Assembly (NCBI GenBank): GCA_050253535.1
Contig: JBFWIW010000062.1
Span: 1-17,345, forward strand
Source of the DNA: JBFWIW01 sp050253535
Lineage (GTDB): Bacteria; Bacillota; Clostridia; Oscillospirales; Oscillospiraceae
Direction of reading: 5' to 3'
DNA length: 17,345 bases
Translations under genes and position numbers: made by a program
In this document: piece after piece, positions 1 through 7,252 of the stretch
How the letters are laid out: every line of letters starts with the position of its first letter
Position numbering within the stretch: position 1 is the first letter of the stretch
Notes under the pieces: generated by a model
Told to the model about the DNA's origin: nothing
The model's input: the letters and a program-made list of their open reading frames with translations, nothing else
The model's database searches: none

Positions 1-57
1 ATCGACGAGCTGTACGAGATACTCGGCAGGGCGAGGGAGGCAAACCGGGATGCTTGA
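1..57 (+). CDS. BlaI/MecI-family repressor, C-terminal end (partial)
   Basis: The first 57 bases read in frame 1 as 18 residues (IDELYEILGRAREANRDA) followed by TGA. The start lies outside the window. The charged, helical tail is of the kind that ends BlaI/MecI winged-helix repressors, but 18 residues cannot prove a family. The call rests mainly on context: the next gene is a BlaR1/M56-like sensor whose ATG overlaps this stop by 8 bases (ATGCTTGA), the usual blaI-blaR1 arrangement with translational coupling. If correct, the product is a dimeric DNA-binding repressor cleaved or released when the membrane sensor is activated. Confidence 0.5.
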   Translation: MDELYEILGRAREANRDA

Positions 58-2362
58 AGCGACCGTGACTTCCTCCGTACTTATACTGGTGATCATAGCA
101 ATACGTTTTTTGTTGAGGGGGAAGATAAGCCTGCGGCTGGAATACGCTCTGTGGTTACTTGTGGCAGTGCGGCTTTTTATGCCTTTTTCGCTCTTTCAAA
201 GCCCGGTTAGCGTCATGAACATGACACATCCGATAAATACGCGGCTGGAGGCGAAACTCGAAGCCCCCGTCTCTCCTCAGCAGGCATCGCCTGCCCTGAG
301 TACAACGGGCCAGTCTGCCGCAGCCGTTGCGGGAGAGCCCTCGGATTTGGTCGGCAGCGCTTCTGCAGCAGACCTTGCTGAGAAAATTAGTATACGGTCA
401 ATACTGACTATAACGTGGCAGCTCGGCGCTGCCGCCATCGCATTATGGCTAATTCTGCAAAATCTGTTTTTCTACCGCAGACTGAGAAAAACGCGGACAC
501 CTGTAGCGGTTCCCGGGTGCAAACTCCGCGTTTATGTTGCTGTCATACTGCCCTCTCCCTGCCTGTTCGGTATCTTCCGCCCGGCAATATATTTGACGCC
601 GGACAGATTCACTTCGGAGGAAAAACTGCGGCACATCATAGCGCATGAAATGACCCACTACAGGCACGGCGACCATTTGTGGGCGTTCGTGCGGGGAGCC
701 GCCATCTCCCTTCACTGGTTAAATCCCCTTGTTTGGATAGCCGCCGCTCTCTCCAGAAGGGACTGCGAGCTGTCCTGCGACGAGGGAACGGTTCTCAGAA
801 TCGGCGAGGAAAACCGTTTAAGCTATGGAGAGACACTTATAAAGATGGTCTCCGCCCGCAGTACTCCTACGGATCTGTTATGCGGGGCTACAACTATGAC
901 ATCCGGAAAAAGAGGTATAAAAGAGAGGATATTCATGATTGCAAAAAAACCGAAAATGCTGAAAGTCACCCTAGCGGCGGTACTTCTCATCTCGCTAGTC
1001 GCGGCAGGATGTACCTTCACCGGGGCTCAGGAAAGCGTGACTGACACCGGACAACATTATGAGAACCTCGGCATCACTTTAGATATATCGGCGGCATACG
1101 CGGACACCGTCACGCTGGAATCCCCGGAGAATCTGTCCGACTACGAATTTATGAGAGCTTATCAGACCGCAAGCTACATTACGGAGTGGGGCGGCTGGAT
1201 GTTCAATATTGTGCGCCACACCCCGGGAGAATTCGAGGACTACTGGGTAACCTCGGATGCGAGCGGCGGCGTCCGCCACTTCGCTAAGGACGATAATTAC
1301 ATCTACTCCATCGAATTCCCAACCGATGTAAACAGTTCCACGGAGCAATATGAGGCATACTCCGCCCTTCAGAGCGAATTTTCGGACTACGTGATGTCGC
1401 AGATGCTGGCACAAAACGGCCTCACGGCATATGACGACTCCGCCTTTCAGAGCGCTTACACATACACGGGGGAACATGTCGCCGTGACCTACTGGCCATA
1501 TCTGGCATACGGCGGGTCAAAGGACGTATCATGGACGCTTATAATGTCCCGGCCCGTCAAGCAGGGAGATAACGGTATCTGGTGCGTTGACCGCTGGCTG
1601 GACGCGAACGGGCTCGTCTATTACGCCCTGCCCAAAACGGATAAGACCGCACTTGAGTACTATACAGAAATCCAAGACACCTGTGATGCGGGGAGCGGCG
1701 CCGAATGGCTCGACCCCGTACAGGTGGCCCTGAAATTCGTCACCGATGTCTTCGAAAACTATGCGACAGCCGACAGCTTTTACGCCGGGGACATCTACAC
1801 CGGCGAGTCCGGTTATCCGGACGCAACCACCAGTACCGATGTGGGAATCAGGCTTTACGCCCCAACCGGGCTCTCGGAAAACACCAATACAGGCGTCGGC
1901 GTGTTTCTCGACTACGCAGACGACGATATCGTGGTGTTCCACGGCTACTTTGGCCTGTTTATATACGATCTGAACAAACAGCAGATCACCTGGTCAGCCG
2001 ACCTGAACAGAAGCCTGGGTACGACCAATATACAGGGCAGCTCCGGGGCCGCCGTCCAGGTCAGTGCCGACGGGGAAACCGTACTCCTGTACCGCTACGA
2101 CGAGAACGGCACGCCGGAAAAGGCGTTCTATATCGATACCAATACGCCCATGCAGTTTCTCTACACCGGCTACTCCCCGCTGGATAACGCGTTTGACAAT
2201 TTCGCAGATCTAAACGAAGCGGGGGCCGACCCCAATACCTTCAGCGACAGGGCCATAAAATTTGACGATGGTTACGGCTATATCAACTGCGGCAATACTT
2301 TAGGCGGCCTCACATATGTCCGCGGAGATACTGAATATAAAGTTTTCGACGGTTGGTTTTAG
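50..2362 (+). CDS. BlaR1/MecR1-like M56 membrane metallopeptidase with long extracytoplasmic C-terminal domain
   Basis: The protein has 770 residues. The N-terminal third is a BlaR1-type M56 peptidase: hydrophobic segments at about 5-22, 32-50 and 118-140, the zinc motif HEMTH at 199-203, the downstream RRDCELSCDE segment at 237-245 that carries the further acidic ligand, then a membrane segment near 303-320 ending LVAAGC. In the BlaR1 family an outside signal triggers cytoplasmic cleavage of the BlaI-type repressor. Residues 322-770 should lie outside the cell. They do not show the penicillin-binding SxxK/SxN/KTG pattern of true BlaR1, and I do not recognise the domain; it is rich in aromatic and acidic residues. 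The start at 50 overlaps the upstream gene's stop. What it senses cannot be inferred, and no beta-lactamase gene is in view. It is confidently an M56 family member; a beta-lactam role is unsupported. Confidence 0.85.
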   Translation: MLEATVTSSVLILVIIAIRFLLRGKISLRLEYALWLLVAVRLFMPFSLFQSPVSVMNMTHPINTRLEAKLEAPVSPQQASPALSTTGQSAAAVAGEPSDLVGSASAADLAEKISIRSILTITWQLGAAAIALWLILQNLFFYRRLRKTRTPVAVPGCKLRVYVAVILPSPCLFGIFRPAIYLTPDRFTSEEKLRHIIAHEMTHYRHGDHLWAFVRGAAISLHWLNPLVWIAAALSRRDCELSCDEGTVLRIGEENRLSYGETLIKMVSARSTPTDLLCGATTMTSGKRGIKERIFMIAKKPKMLKVTLAAVLLISLVAAGCTFTGAQESVTDTGQHYENLGITLDISAAYADTVTLESPENLSDYEFMRAYQTASYITEWGGWMFNIVRHTPGEFEDYWVTSDASGGVRHFAKDDNYIYSIEFPTDVNSSTEQYEAYSALQSEFSDYVMSQMLAQNGLTAYDDSAFQSAYTYTGEHVAVTYWPYLAYGGSKDVSWTLIMSRPVKQGDNGIWCVDRWLDANGLVYYALPKTDKTALEYYTEIQDTCDAGSGAEWLDPVQVALKFVTDVFENYATADSFYAGDIYTGESGYPDATTSTDVGIRLYAPTGLSENTNTGVGVFLDYADDDIVVFHGYFGLFIYDLNKQQITWSADLNRSLGTTNIQGSSGAAVQVSADGETVLLYRYDENGTPEKAFYIDTNTPMQFLYTGYSPLDNAFDNFADLNEAGADPNTFSDRAIKFDDGYGYINCGNTLGGLTYVRGDTEYKVFDGWF

Positions 2363-2390
2363 CACAAGAATAGTCTTATACACAAATTAA

Positions 2391-2420
2391 GAGCTGCCCG
2401 ACTCGGGCAGCTCTTTCTGT
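2391..2420 (+). terminator. Rho-independent terminator of the BlaR1-like gene
   Basis: A perfect 10-bp stem (GAGCTGCCCG, 2391-2400, with CGGGCAGCTC, 2404-2413) around a 3-nt loop is followed on the plus strand by TTTCTGTTT. It lies between convergent genes. The minus strand has a weaker T-rich tail (TTAATTTG), so it may also serve the gene ending at 2428. Confidence 0.85.
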
Positions 2421-2427
2421 TTGAGAT

Positions 2428-3855
2428 TCAAATTTTTTTCTTTCTCCGCCTGAATATCGTGCGCCGGAACAGGACAACCTCCATTGCAAAAAGCAACAGT
2501 ACAAGAAGCCCTGTTGTTATCCACGTCCATGTCATGCTCCGCGCAACAAAGCCCATAAGAAGGAGCATCGGGAATCCGAAGATGATGGCCCAGATATTTT
2601 GATATATCATATTGGCCGAAGCCGGCGTACCAAAAAGCGGGTCCGCCTCCCGCAAAAGGATCAGGCCTGTGCTGACCGTTCCCGTAAGCATGCCGTACAT
2701 CGCGAGAAATTCCTCATCAGTGTAGTCCGGGAACAGTCTGCGGCTCACAAAGCGCACATAAAAGTAGGTGATAGCGGCGCCGGCGACGCAGATCAGAATA
2801 AGCGGGAGTACAAATTCACGGTAGCGGAAAGCGGAGAGATCGATGGCAGCTATCGATGCCGTAACCATAATATCGAACATAAGGCCGGAAATGCGGTTTA
2901 ACATAAAGTTATTGGTATACTCTCTCTTGACGACGCCTTTTTTCTTCAGGAACTTCAGCGCCAACTTAACTCCCACGGCAAAAAGCATGCCCGTCAGGAA
3001 ATTAAACCCCCAGATGAGCGGCTTAACTGTGCTCGCAAAAAATCCGCCGAGCCTGTCGAGCGGCATTGAAATATACCACATGAATGCAAATGCCAGCGCA
3101 TAGGTCAAAAAGATAAGCCCGAACTGCACCGTCAGCTTATCCATGGACTCAGAGAGCGGTATTTCGTCTTTCCCTGTTACCATCTCAGCAGACAGATCTT
3201 CCATCTCCTCTGCATCCTTTGCGAATATGCGCAGTTTTCCACGGCGCCTCATAATATTGAGGTACAGTATCCCTCCGATTGATGCGCTTATAAATCCCAT
3301 CGCCGCGACTGATAGTCCAAAACTTGCGCCGTGCCCAAACGGAAGATAGTCTGTAGCCGTCTGGTATATGATGCCCCAATTATACGCCTGCCCCGGTCCC
3401 TGCCCGTAACCCATTGGAAGCAGTATACCTGCGGCGGCCCAGTTGCCGATAATGTAAAAAAGTCCTATCGTTATTACAAGGCCCCCTAACGCCTGTAAAA
3501 GATATGTCGTAACCGTGAGAAGGCTCGTGTTGAAAATATCGCGCCGGGCTCTCCGCTTGTTCTGGTGCACGTTCGTTCTGAGTGCCATCGCGACAATACC
3601 AAGGCCGAGGCCGTGATATGTGAGTGATTCTAGTGTCGCTACGCTGAACATGGTCTGACCCGCATAGTGCTCGTATATTCTGTCGGCCGCGAGCACGATA
3701 AAGCCCGCAAGCACCGAGCTCGGAATGAGCGAACGCCGCAGTGGTTTTATGAATCTTCGCAACATATTTGCCAGGAGCATTGCGGTGAGCAGCACTGCGA
3801 TTATGAGGATAAAGCTCCATATCTCTATGTTCCAGAAGTTCATTCCATCGGTCAT
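2428..3855 (-). CDS. GltS-like sodium/glutamate symporter family protein
   Basis: This is a 475-residue polytopic membrane protein with at least ten hydrophobic segments. The N-terminal part (MLLANMLRRFIKPLRRSLIP, then SSVLAGFIVLAAD) resembles the ESS/GltS family of Na+:glutamate symporters, as do the glycine-rich segment near GYGQGPGQAYNWG and the late segment MYGMLTGTVSTGLILLREAD. It is longer than typical GltS (about 400 residues) because of a charged cytoplasmic loop near 205-245 (MRRRGKLRIFAKDAEEMEDL onward). Its predicted role is Na+-coupled uptake of glutamate or a related dicarboxylic amino acid across the cytoplasmic membrane; the substrate is inferred from the family only. GGAGG lies 8 nt before the ATG at 3855 and supports this start. 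A consensus promoter with an operator-like dyad lies upstream (4003-4032). Confidence 0.7.
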   Translation of the reverse strand: MTDGMNFWNIEIWSFILIIAVLLTAMLLANMLRRFIKPLRRSLIPSSVLAGFIVLAADRIYEHYAGQTMFSVATLESLTYHGLGLGIVAMALRTNVHQNKRRARRDIFNTSLLTVTTYLLQALGGLVITIGLFYIIGNWAAAGILLPMGYGQGPGQAYNWGIIYQTATDYLPFGHGASFGLSVAAMGFISASIGGILYLNIMRRRGKLRIFAKDAEEMEDLSAEMVTGKDEIPLSESMDKLTVQFGLIFLTYALAFAFMWYISMPLDRLGGFFASTVKPLIWGFNFLTGMLFAVGVKLALKFLKKKGVVKREYTNNFMLNRISGLMFDIMVTASIAAIDLSAFRYREFVLPLILICVAGAAITYFYVRFVSRRLFPDYTDEEFLAMYGMLTGTVSTGLILLREADPLFGTPASANMIYQNIWAIIFGFPMLLLMGFVARSMTWTWITTGLLVLLLFAMEVVLFRRTIFRRRKKKI

Positions 3856-4002
3856 ATTTTGTGCCTCCAGAATCAGTTTTTAGCGGCATCCCCCACCGCA
3901 TTGAAAAAAGCTCATTACAGAAAGCAAGCCCTGTTCCGGCAGAACTGTCGGCCATAAGACTTTTGAGGCCATCCTCTGTGCGCAGTTGTAAAATTTGAGT
4001 AA

Positions 4003-4032
4003 ATTATACCGTTTTTTTGACACCTATGTCAA
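4003..4032 (-). promoter_or_regulatory. Promoter of the GltS-like gene with a dyad over the -35 box
   Basis: On the minus strand TTGACA (4027-4032) and TATAAT (4003-4008) are separated by 18 nt, both exact consensus. The -35 hexamer is half of a perfect inverted repeat, TTGACA-N4-TGTCAA (4017-4032), so a repressor bound there could block the promoter. Confidence 0.8.
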
Positions 4033-4043
4033 GTTAAAGGCAG

Positions 4044-4060
4044 TTTAACAGCATGTTAAA
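4044..4060. repeat. Perfect inverted repeat upstream of the GltS-like promoter
   Basis: TTTAACA (4044-4050) and TGTTAAA (4054-4060) form a 7-bp dyad with a 3-nt centre. It lies 11 bp beyond the -35 dyad at 4017-4032, between that promoter and the end of the radical SAM gene. There is no T-run, so an operator is more likely than a terminator. Confidence 0.5.
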
Positions 4061-4111
4061 ACACCGCTTTCCAAACAGATTAGACATTTTTTATTTTTCA
4101 CCGTGCGCTCT

Positions 4112-5251
4112 TCACGGACATCTGATGACGCCTTCGCCCCAGAGACAGCCGCCGCAGGTCGGGCTCTCGTTTCCAAGACAATCCTGCTGGTTTCCAAGGC
4201 CCATGTCGCAGTGTCCGCAGTGAATGCACGGTGAAAAGTCAAAACGGTGCACCCGTTCGCGGAATTCAAAATACGCCCTGTTCTCCCATATCGCCGTGAG
4301 CGGCTCTGTGTTCACATTGCCAAAACTGTGGTGGTGCACAATGCGCTTCTGGTCGCGCAGCGCGGACGAGCCGTTGTGCAGAAGCGCCATACATGGCGTG
4401 ACGTCTCCGTCAAAACGGACAAAAGCAATTCCGTCCTCTATAAAGCGGCAGTACTCGGTCTTGCGGTAAAGCGGCGTATCGGAAATAGATATGCTGTGTA
4501 ATGTGTCGCAGAAGACGGGCCTGAGACTGTCCCAGACGATATCGGTGTTCCAGTCCATGTACGGCAGCGAAATAACCGGTCTGTCCCTCAATACCTTCTT
4601 AGCGCCGAACATGCCGTTCATGCTGTTTAAATACAGCGATTCTTTTTCCGCCTCGGGGTCTGATGGGTAGACGTTCGACACGTTGACCTCGTCCACCAGA
4701 TTGTCCATCATGAACTGCGGCAGCAGACCAAGCTGACCCACATTACTCTTCATGACAACGAATGTTGCACCCAGTTTTATATACTTATTTCCCCTGTCAA
4801 GATTTATTCTGCTGTTTTTGACAGCGCGCGCCTCATTGAATGCCCTCATATTTCTTGTCACAAGGTCGAATTTGCTGTTTACCCTTATACTCTCGTAATC
4901 CTCTTTATCAAAGGAATCAATTGATATCCACAGCATGGTGAGGCCGGCGTCCAGAAGCGCACGGGACATATTCGCATCTAAAAGGGTTGCGTTAGTAAGC
5001 AGCTGGACATCCGGGACCTTAAGGGCGGCAAGGCGGACCATCTCGACAATGTCTTTATTGAACAGCGGCTCTCCCATGCCGCCGAAAAATATGGTCTCCA
5101 CGGTCTCCGGCATGGTATCCAGCGCATTTTTATAGGTCTCCGGGGTCATATCGCCCGGCGTTTCGTCAAACCACGTCCGCCTGAAGCACATGGTGCAGTT
5201 CAGGTTACACTTTGAAGTCGGTTCGAAATACAGTCGTTTTAATGTGTGCAT
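4112..5251 (-). CDS. Radical SAM/SPASM protein, tungsten-cofactor maturase (Cmo)-like
   Basis: This is a 379-residue cytosolic iron-sulfur enzyme. Residues 15-22 hold the radical SAM cluster motif CNLNCTMC (C-x3-C-x2-C), and GGMGEP at 57-62 is the SAM-binding glycine motif. The C-terminal end is a SPASM-type region with cysteines at 342, 345, 348, 358, 366, 369 and 378, ending CGGCLWGEGVIRCP. The start (LYFEPTSKCNLNCTMC then FRRTW) and the DC-x7-C-x2-CLW-x7-CP ending fit, from memory, the radical SAM proteins associated with tungsten-containing aldehyde ferredoxin oxidoreductases (Cmo, W_rSAM). A generic SPASM peptide-modifying enzyme is the alternative. AAAGGA precedes the ATG at 5251. No oxidoreductase target is visible here, but a MobB-like gene lies about 1.1 kb away. 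The radical SAM call is firm; the tungsten link is moderate. Confidence 0.75.
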   Translation of the reverse strand: MHTLKRLYFEPTSKCNLNCTMCFRRTWFDETPGDMTPETYKNALDTMPETVETIFFGGMGEPLFNKDIVEMVRLAALKVPDVQLLTNATLLDANMSRALLDAGLTMLWISIDSFDKEDYESIRVNSKFDLVTRNMRAFNEARAVKNSRINLDRGNKYIKLGATFVVMKSNVGQLGLLPQFMMDNLVDEVNVSNVYPSDPEAEKESLYLNSMNGMFGAKKVLRDRPVISLPYMDWNTDIVWDSLRPVFCDTLHSISISDTPLYRKTEYCRFIEDGIAFVRFDGDVTPCMALLHNGSSALRDQKRIVHHHSFGNVNTEPLTAIWENRAYFEFRERVHRFDFSPCIHCGHCDMGLGNQQDCLGNESPTCGGCLWGEGVIRCP

Positions 5252-5291
5252 AGGTATATCCTTTCGCCGCAGGTTTTTCCGGTTAAAAATA

Positions 5292-5321
5292 ATCGTACAC
5301 CAAATTTAGCCCATATGTCAA
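5292..5321 (-). promoter_or_regulatory. Probable promoter of the radical SAM gene
   Basis: Minus strand TTGACA (5316-5321), an 18-nt spacer, then TACGAT (5292-5297). This predicts a leader of about 35 nt before the ATG at 5251. The -10 box is imperfect. No other good pair was seen in the 260-bp divergent region. Confidence 0.5.
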
Positions 5322-5422
5322 CCGAATGCTTATCTCGTCCATTTCACGTCGAACCCGCGACAAAATCCGGGTCATATTTTTGTCCAATTCTACAATTATT
5401 ATTATGTCAACCTTTCCCGTCG

Positions 5423-5450
5423 TTGACTTTGCCCTCACGTCATGTATAAT
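5423..5450 (+). promoter_or_regulatory. Promoter of the HpcH/HpaI-type aldolase gene
   Basis: TTGACT (5423-5428), a 16-nt spacer and TATAAT (5445-5450), about 60 bp before the start codon at 5511. Confidence 0.7.
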
Positions 5451-5510
5451 TGAATCAATCTTTGTCTCCAGCAGGAGTTTTAAGGCATCAAAAAATAAGG
5501 AGGTAATCAA

Positions 5511-6302
5511 ATGCAGTACAAGTGGAACAAAGTCCAGGAAAAAATGGCGAAAAAAGAACTCGTTGTCGGCACCCTCAACTTCATGGGCGGCTCTACTATA
5601 ACGGAGATCTATGGCGCAACCGGCTACGACGTCGTCTGGATTTGCACCGAGCACGGCAATATCGACAAAACAGAGCTTCTCGGCGCTATAGTCGGCGCAT
5701 CCTCTAGTGACATCGCAACTCTCGTGCGCGTTGCCTGGAATGACCCCGTGCTTGTTAAATCCGTACTGGAGCTGGGAGTCGACGGAATAATTTTCCCCAT
5801 GGTGAATACCGCTGAAGAGGCCAGAAAGGCCGTAGCTGCCTGCCGTTATCCGCCTTATGGCGTCAGAGGTTTCGGCCCTGTCCGTGCCATTGATTACGGC
5901 CGCATAAACGCCAAGGAATATGTTGAAAAGATCAGCCAGGAGACTGTCGTAGCCGTCCAGTGTGAACATATAGACTCTCTGAAGAACCTTGACGAGATCC
6001 TAGAGGTCGAGGGTGTCGGCCTTCTCATCATCGGGCCGATGGACTTCTCCGCCTCAATGGGCCATCTGCCGAACCCGGATCACCCTGAGTGCAAGGCCGC
6101 ATTCGACGAAATCGCAAAAAAATGTAAGGCGCACGGCAAGCCGTTCGCTCCCTGCATCGGCTACAGCGAACCCCAGATCCAGGAGTGGATCGAGAGAGGC
6201 TGCGAAATGATTTTCGTCAATCATGATATGGGTCACCTCTACAGTTCCTGTACCCAGGTCATGTCCGGCATAAAGTCTATCAACAAAAAGGTAAACGGCT
6301 AA
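5511..6302 (+). CDS. HpcH/HpaI-type class II aldolase
   Basis: This is a 263-residue cytosolic TIM-barrel protein of the HpcH/HpaI aldolase/citrate lyase family. These metal-dependent enzymes cleave or form 4-hydroxy-2-oxo acids, with pyruvate (or another 2-oxo acid) as a typical product. Visible family features are EHG with the catalytic histidine at 48, the stretch GVDGIIFPMVNTAEEA (89-104), the signature CRYPPYGVRGFGP (111-123), the metal-ligand glutamate in VQCEH (E152), and GPMDFSASMG with D178 (175-184). Length is normal for the family. AAGGAGGT (5497-5504) spaced 6 nt from the ATG fixes the start. It has its own promoter and terminator, so it is monocistronic, and no pathway partner is adjacent. 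The precise hydroxy-oxo-acid substrate is unknown. Confidence 0.9.
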   Translation: MQYKWNKVQEKMAKKELVVGTLNFMGGSTITEIYGATGYDVVWICTEHGNIDKTELLGAIVGASSSDIATLVRVAWNDPVLVKSVLELGVDGIIFPMVNTAEEARKAVAACRYPPYGVRGFGPVRAIDYGRINAKEYVEKISQETVVAVQCEHIDSLKNLDEILEVEGVGLLIIGPMDFSASMGHLPNPDHPECKAAFDEIAKKCKAHGKPFAPCIGYSEPQIQEWIERGCEMIFVNHDMGHLYSSCTQVMSGIKSINKKVNG

Positions 6303-6320
6303 AATACATAATTGTACAAA

Positions 6321-6360
6321 GAGGCTTCCGGAGCTTATTTCCCGGAAGCCTCTGTTTATT
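6321..6360 (+). terminator. Rho-independent terminator of the aldolase gene
   Basis: A perfect 11-bp stem (GAGGCTTCCGG, 6321-6331, with CCGGAAGCCTC, 6342-6352), a 10-nt loop and the tail TGTTTATT. On the minus strand it is followed by TTTGTACAATT, so it may also stop the convergent MobB-like gene, whose end lies within the tail. Confidence 0.85.
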
Positions 6361-7102
6361 GCCTCACCTTTACGACTATCTCCCTGTCGTCCCTGTAACC
6401 GCGCAGGGTCTTCACTGCGCCAATGACGACACTGCCGACGATATTCTCAACGAACGGAACCATCTTAATCTCCTCGTCCCCGACAAAAAGCCTCAGCCGC
6501 CCATTTTTAAGTATACAGTCCGTGGGCTTTGCATACCCGCGCAGCATCCTCTCGAGAAGACTTCGGCAGTCTCCGCCGCAGCCGCTGCAACAGTCCGGCG
6601 CGAAATTCGGCATGCGCTCCGGCGTCTTCTCCTCCACAAGATCCACCAGCTTTTCGATGTCCGTGAGCCCGTTTATAATCGGAAGGCCACGGTAATTCGT
6701 TATCTTTTCAGACACCACGCCCGAAACCGCTATCACCCTGCCGTTATATTTCTCGTCCAGATCCTCCACCGTTTTACCTGTTATGATTATCGGGCAGTTT
6801 GCGCCGCTGTCACCCTCGAGGACAACATAGTCCGTCGTGTAGATATCTAGGAGCTTTTCGATATCCACCGTTCCGCCGAAAATCACAGACGTATCGTGTC
6901 TGCCAAGGGCAGTAACCGGATTTGCACCCGCTTTTCTGTGGCGGTCGGTGTTTGTCCCCTCCGTGTCGGCGTAAAAGCTCTCGGCATGGATATCCTTTAC
7001 AGAGCCGACCGAGTATCCGCGGCGGCACAACTCCGCTATCATACGCTCCGCCGTTGTCGTCTTTCCGGTGCCCGAAGTACCTTTAAACATTATGACTTTC
7101 AT
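6356..7102 (-). CDS. MobB-like GTP-binding protein with cysteine-rich C-terminal domain
   Basis: This protein has 248 residues. The N-terminal half is a MobB-type P-loop domain (Walker A GTSGTGKTT at 8-16; DIHAESF and TDRHRKAGA in the MobB-like positions). MobB assists attachment of GMP in molybdenum (or tungsten) bis-guanine-dinucleotide cofactor synthesis. Residues 171-179 then carry C-C-x2-C-x3-C (CCSGCGGDC), with C196 further on, and a short beta-rich end. This tail is absent from classical MobB of about 170 residues and could bind a metal or Fe-S cluster. The open frame extends to 7207, but GAGGAGG just before the ATG at 7102 and the immediate P-loop mark this as the start. It lies 150 bp downstream of ulaG on the same strand, with no clear terminator between them. 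Another MinD/MobB-related P-loop role is possible. Confidence 0.75.
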   Translation of the reverse strand: MKVIMFKGTSGTGKTTTAERMIAELCRRGYSVGSVKDIHAESFYADTEGTNTDRHRKAGANPVTALGRHDTSVIFGGTVDIEKLLDIYTTDYVVLEGDSGANCPIIITGKTVEDLDEKYNGRVIAVSGVVSEKITNYRGLPIINGLTDIEKLVDLVEEKTPERMPNFAPDCCSGCGGDCRSLLERMLRGYAKPTDCILKNGRLRLFVGDEEIKMVPFVENIVGSVVIGAVKTLRGYRDDREIVVKVRQ

Positions 7103-7252
7103 TTTTTCCTCCTCAAATTCCGCAAAACAAGTTCTCTCAGTTCCCTCGCATACCGACAACATTGAGAAACAACCGGCGACAGGGCGGCTAAACCTCTTCC
7201 ATATCATCCTTTTTGACTATAGCATACCATATATTCCTATAATGGCGCAGTA

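Noticed and set aside
3380..3955. Minus-strand open frame of 191 codons over the symporter
   Set aside because: It is another frame of the GltS-like gene; its translation is rich in R, H and G without motifs.
5283..5969. Minus-strand open frame of 228 codons
   Set aside because: It is antisense to the aldolase gene, begins inside it, lacks a ribosome site and shows no family features.
7103..7207. N-terminal extension of the MobB-like protein
   Set aside because: GAGGAGG before the ATG at 7102 and the immediate P-loop show the internal start; the extension has no conserved features. It was also considered as a Moco riboswitch but lacks recognisable core elements.
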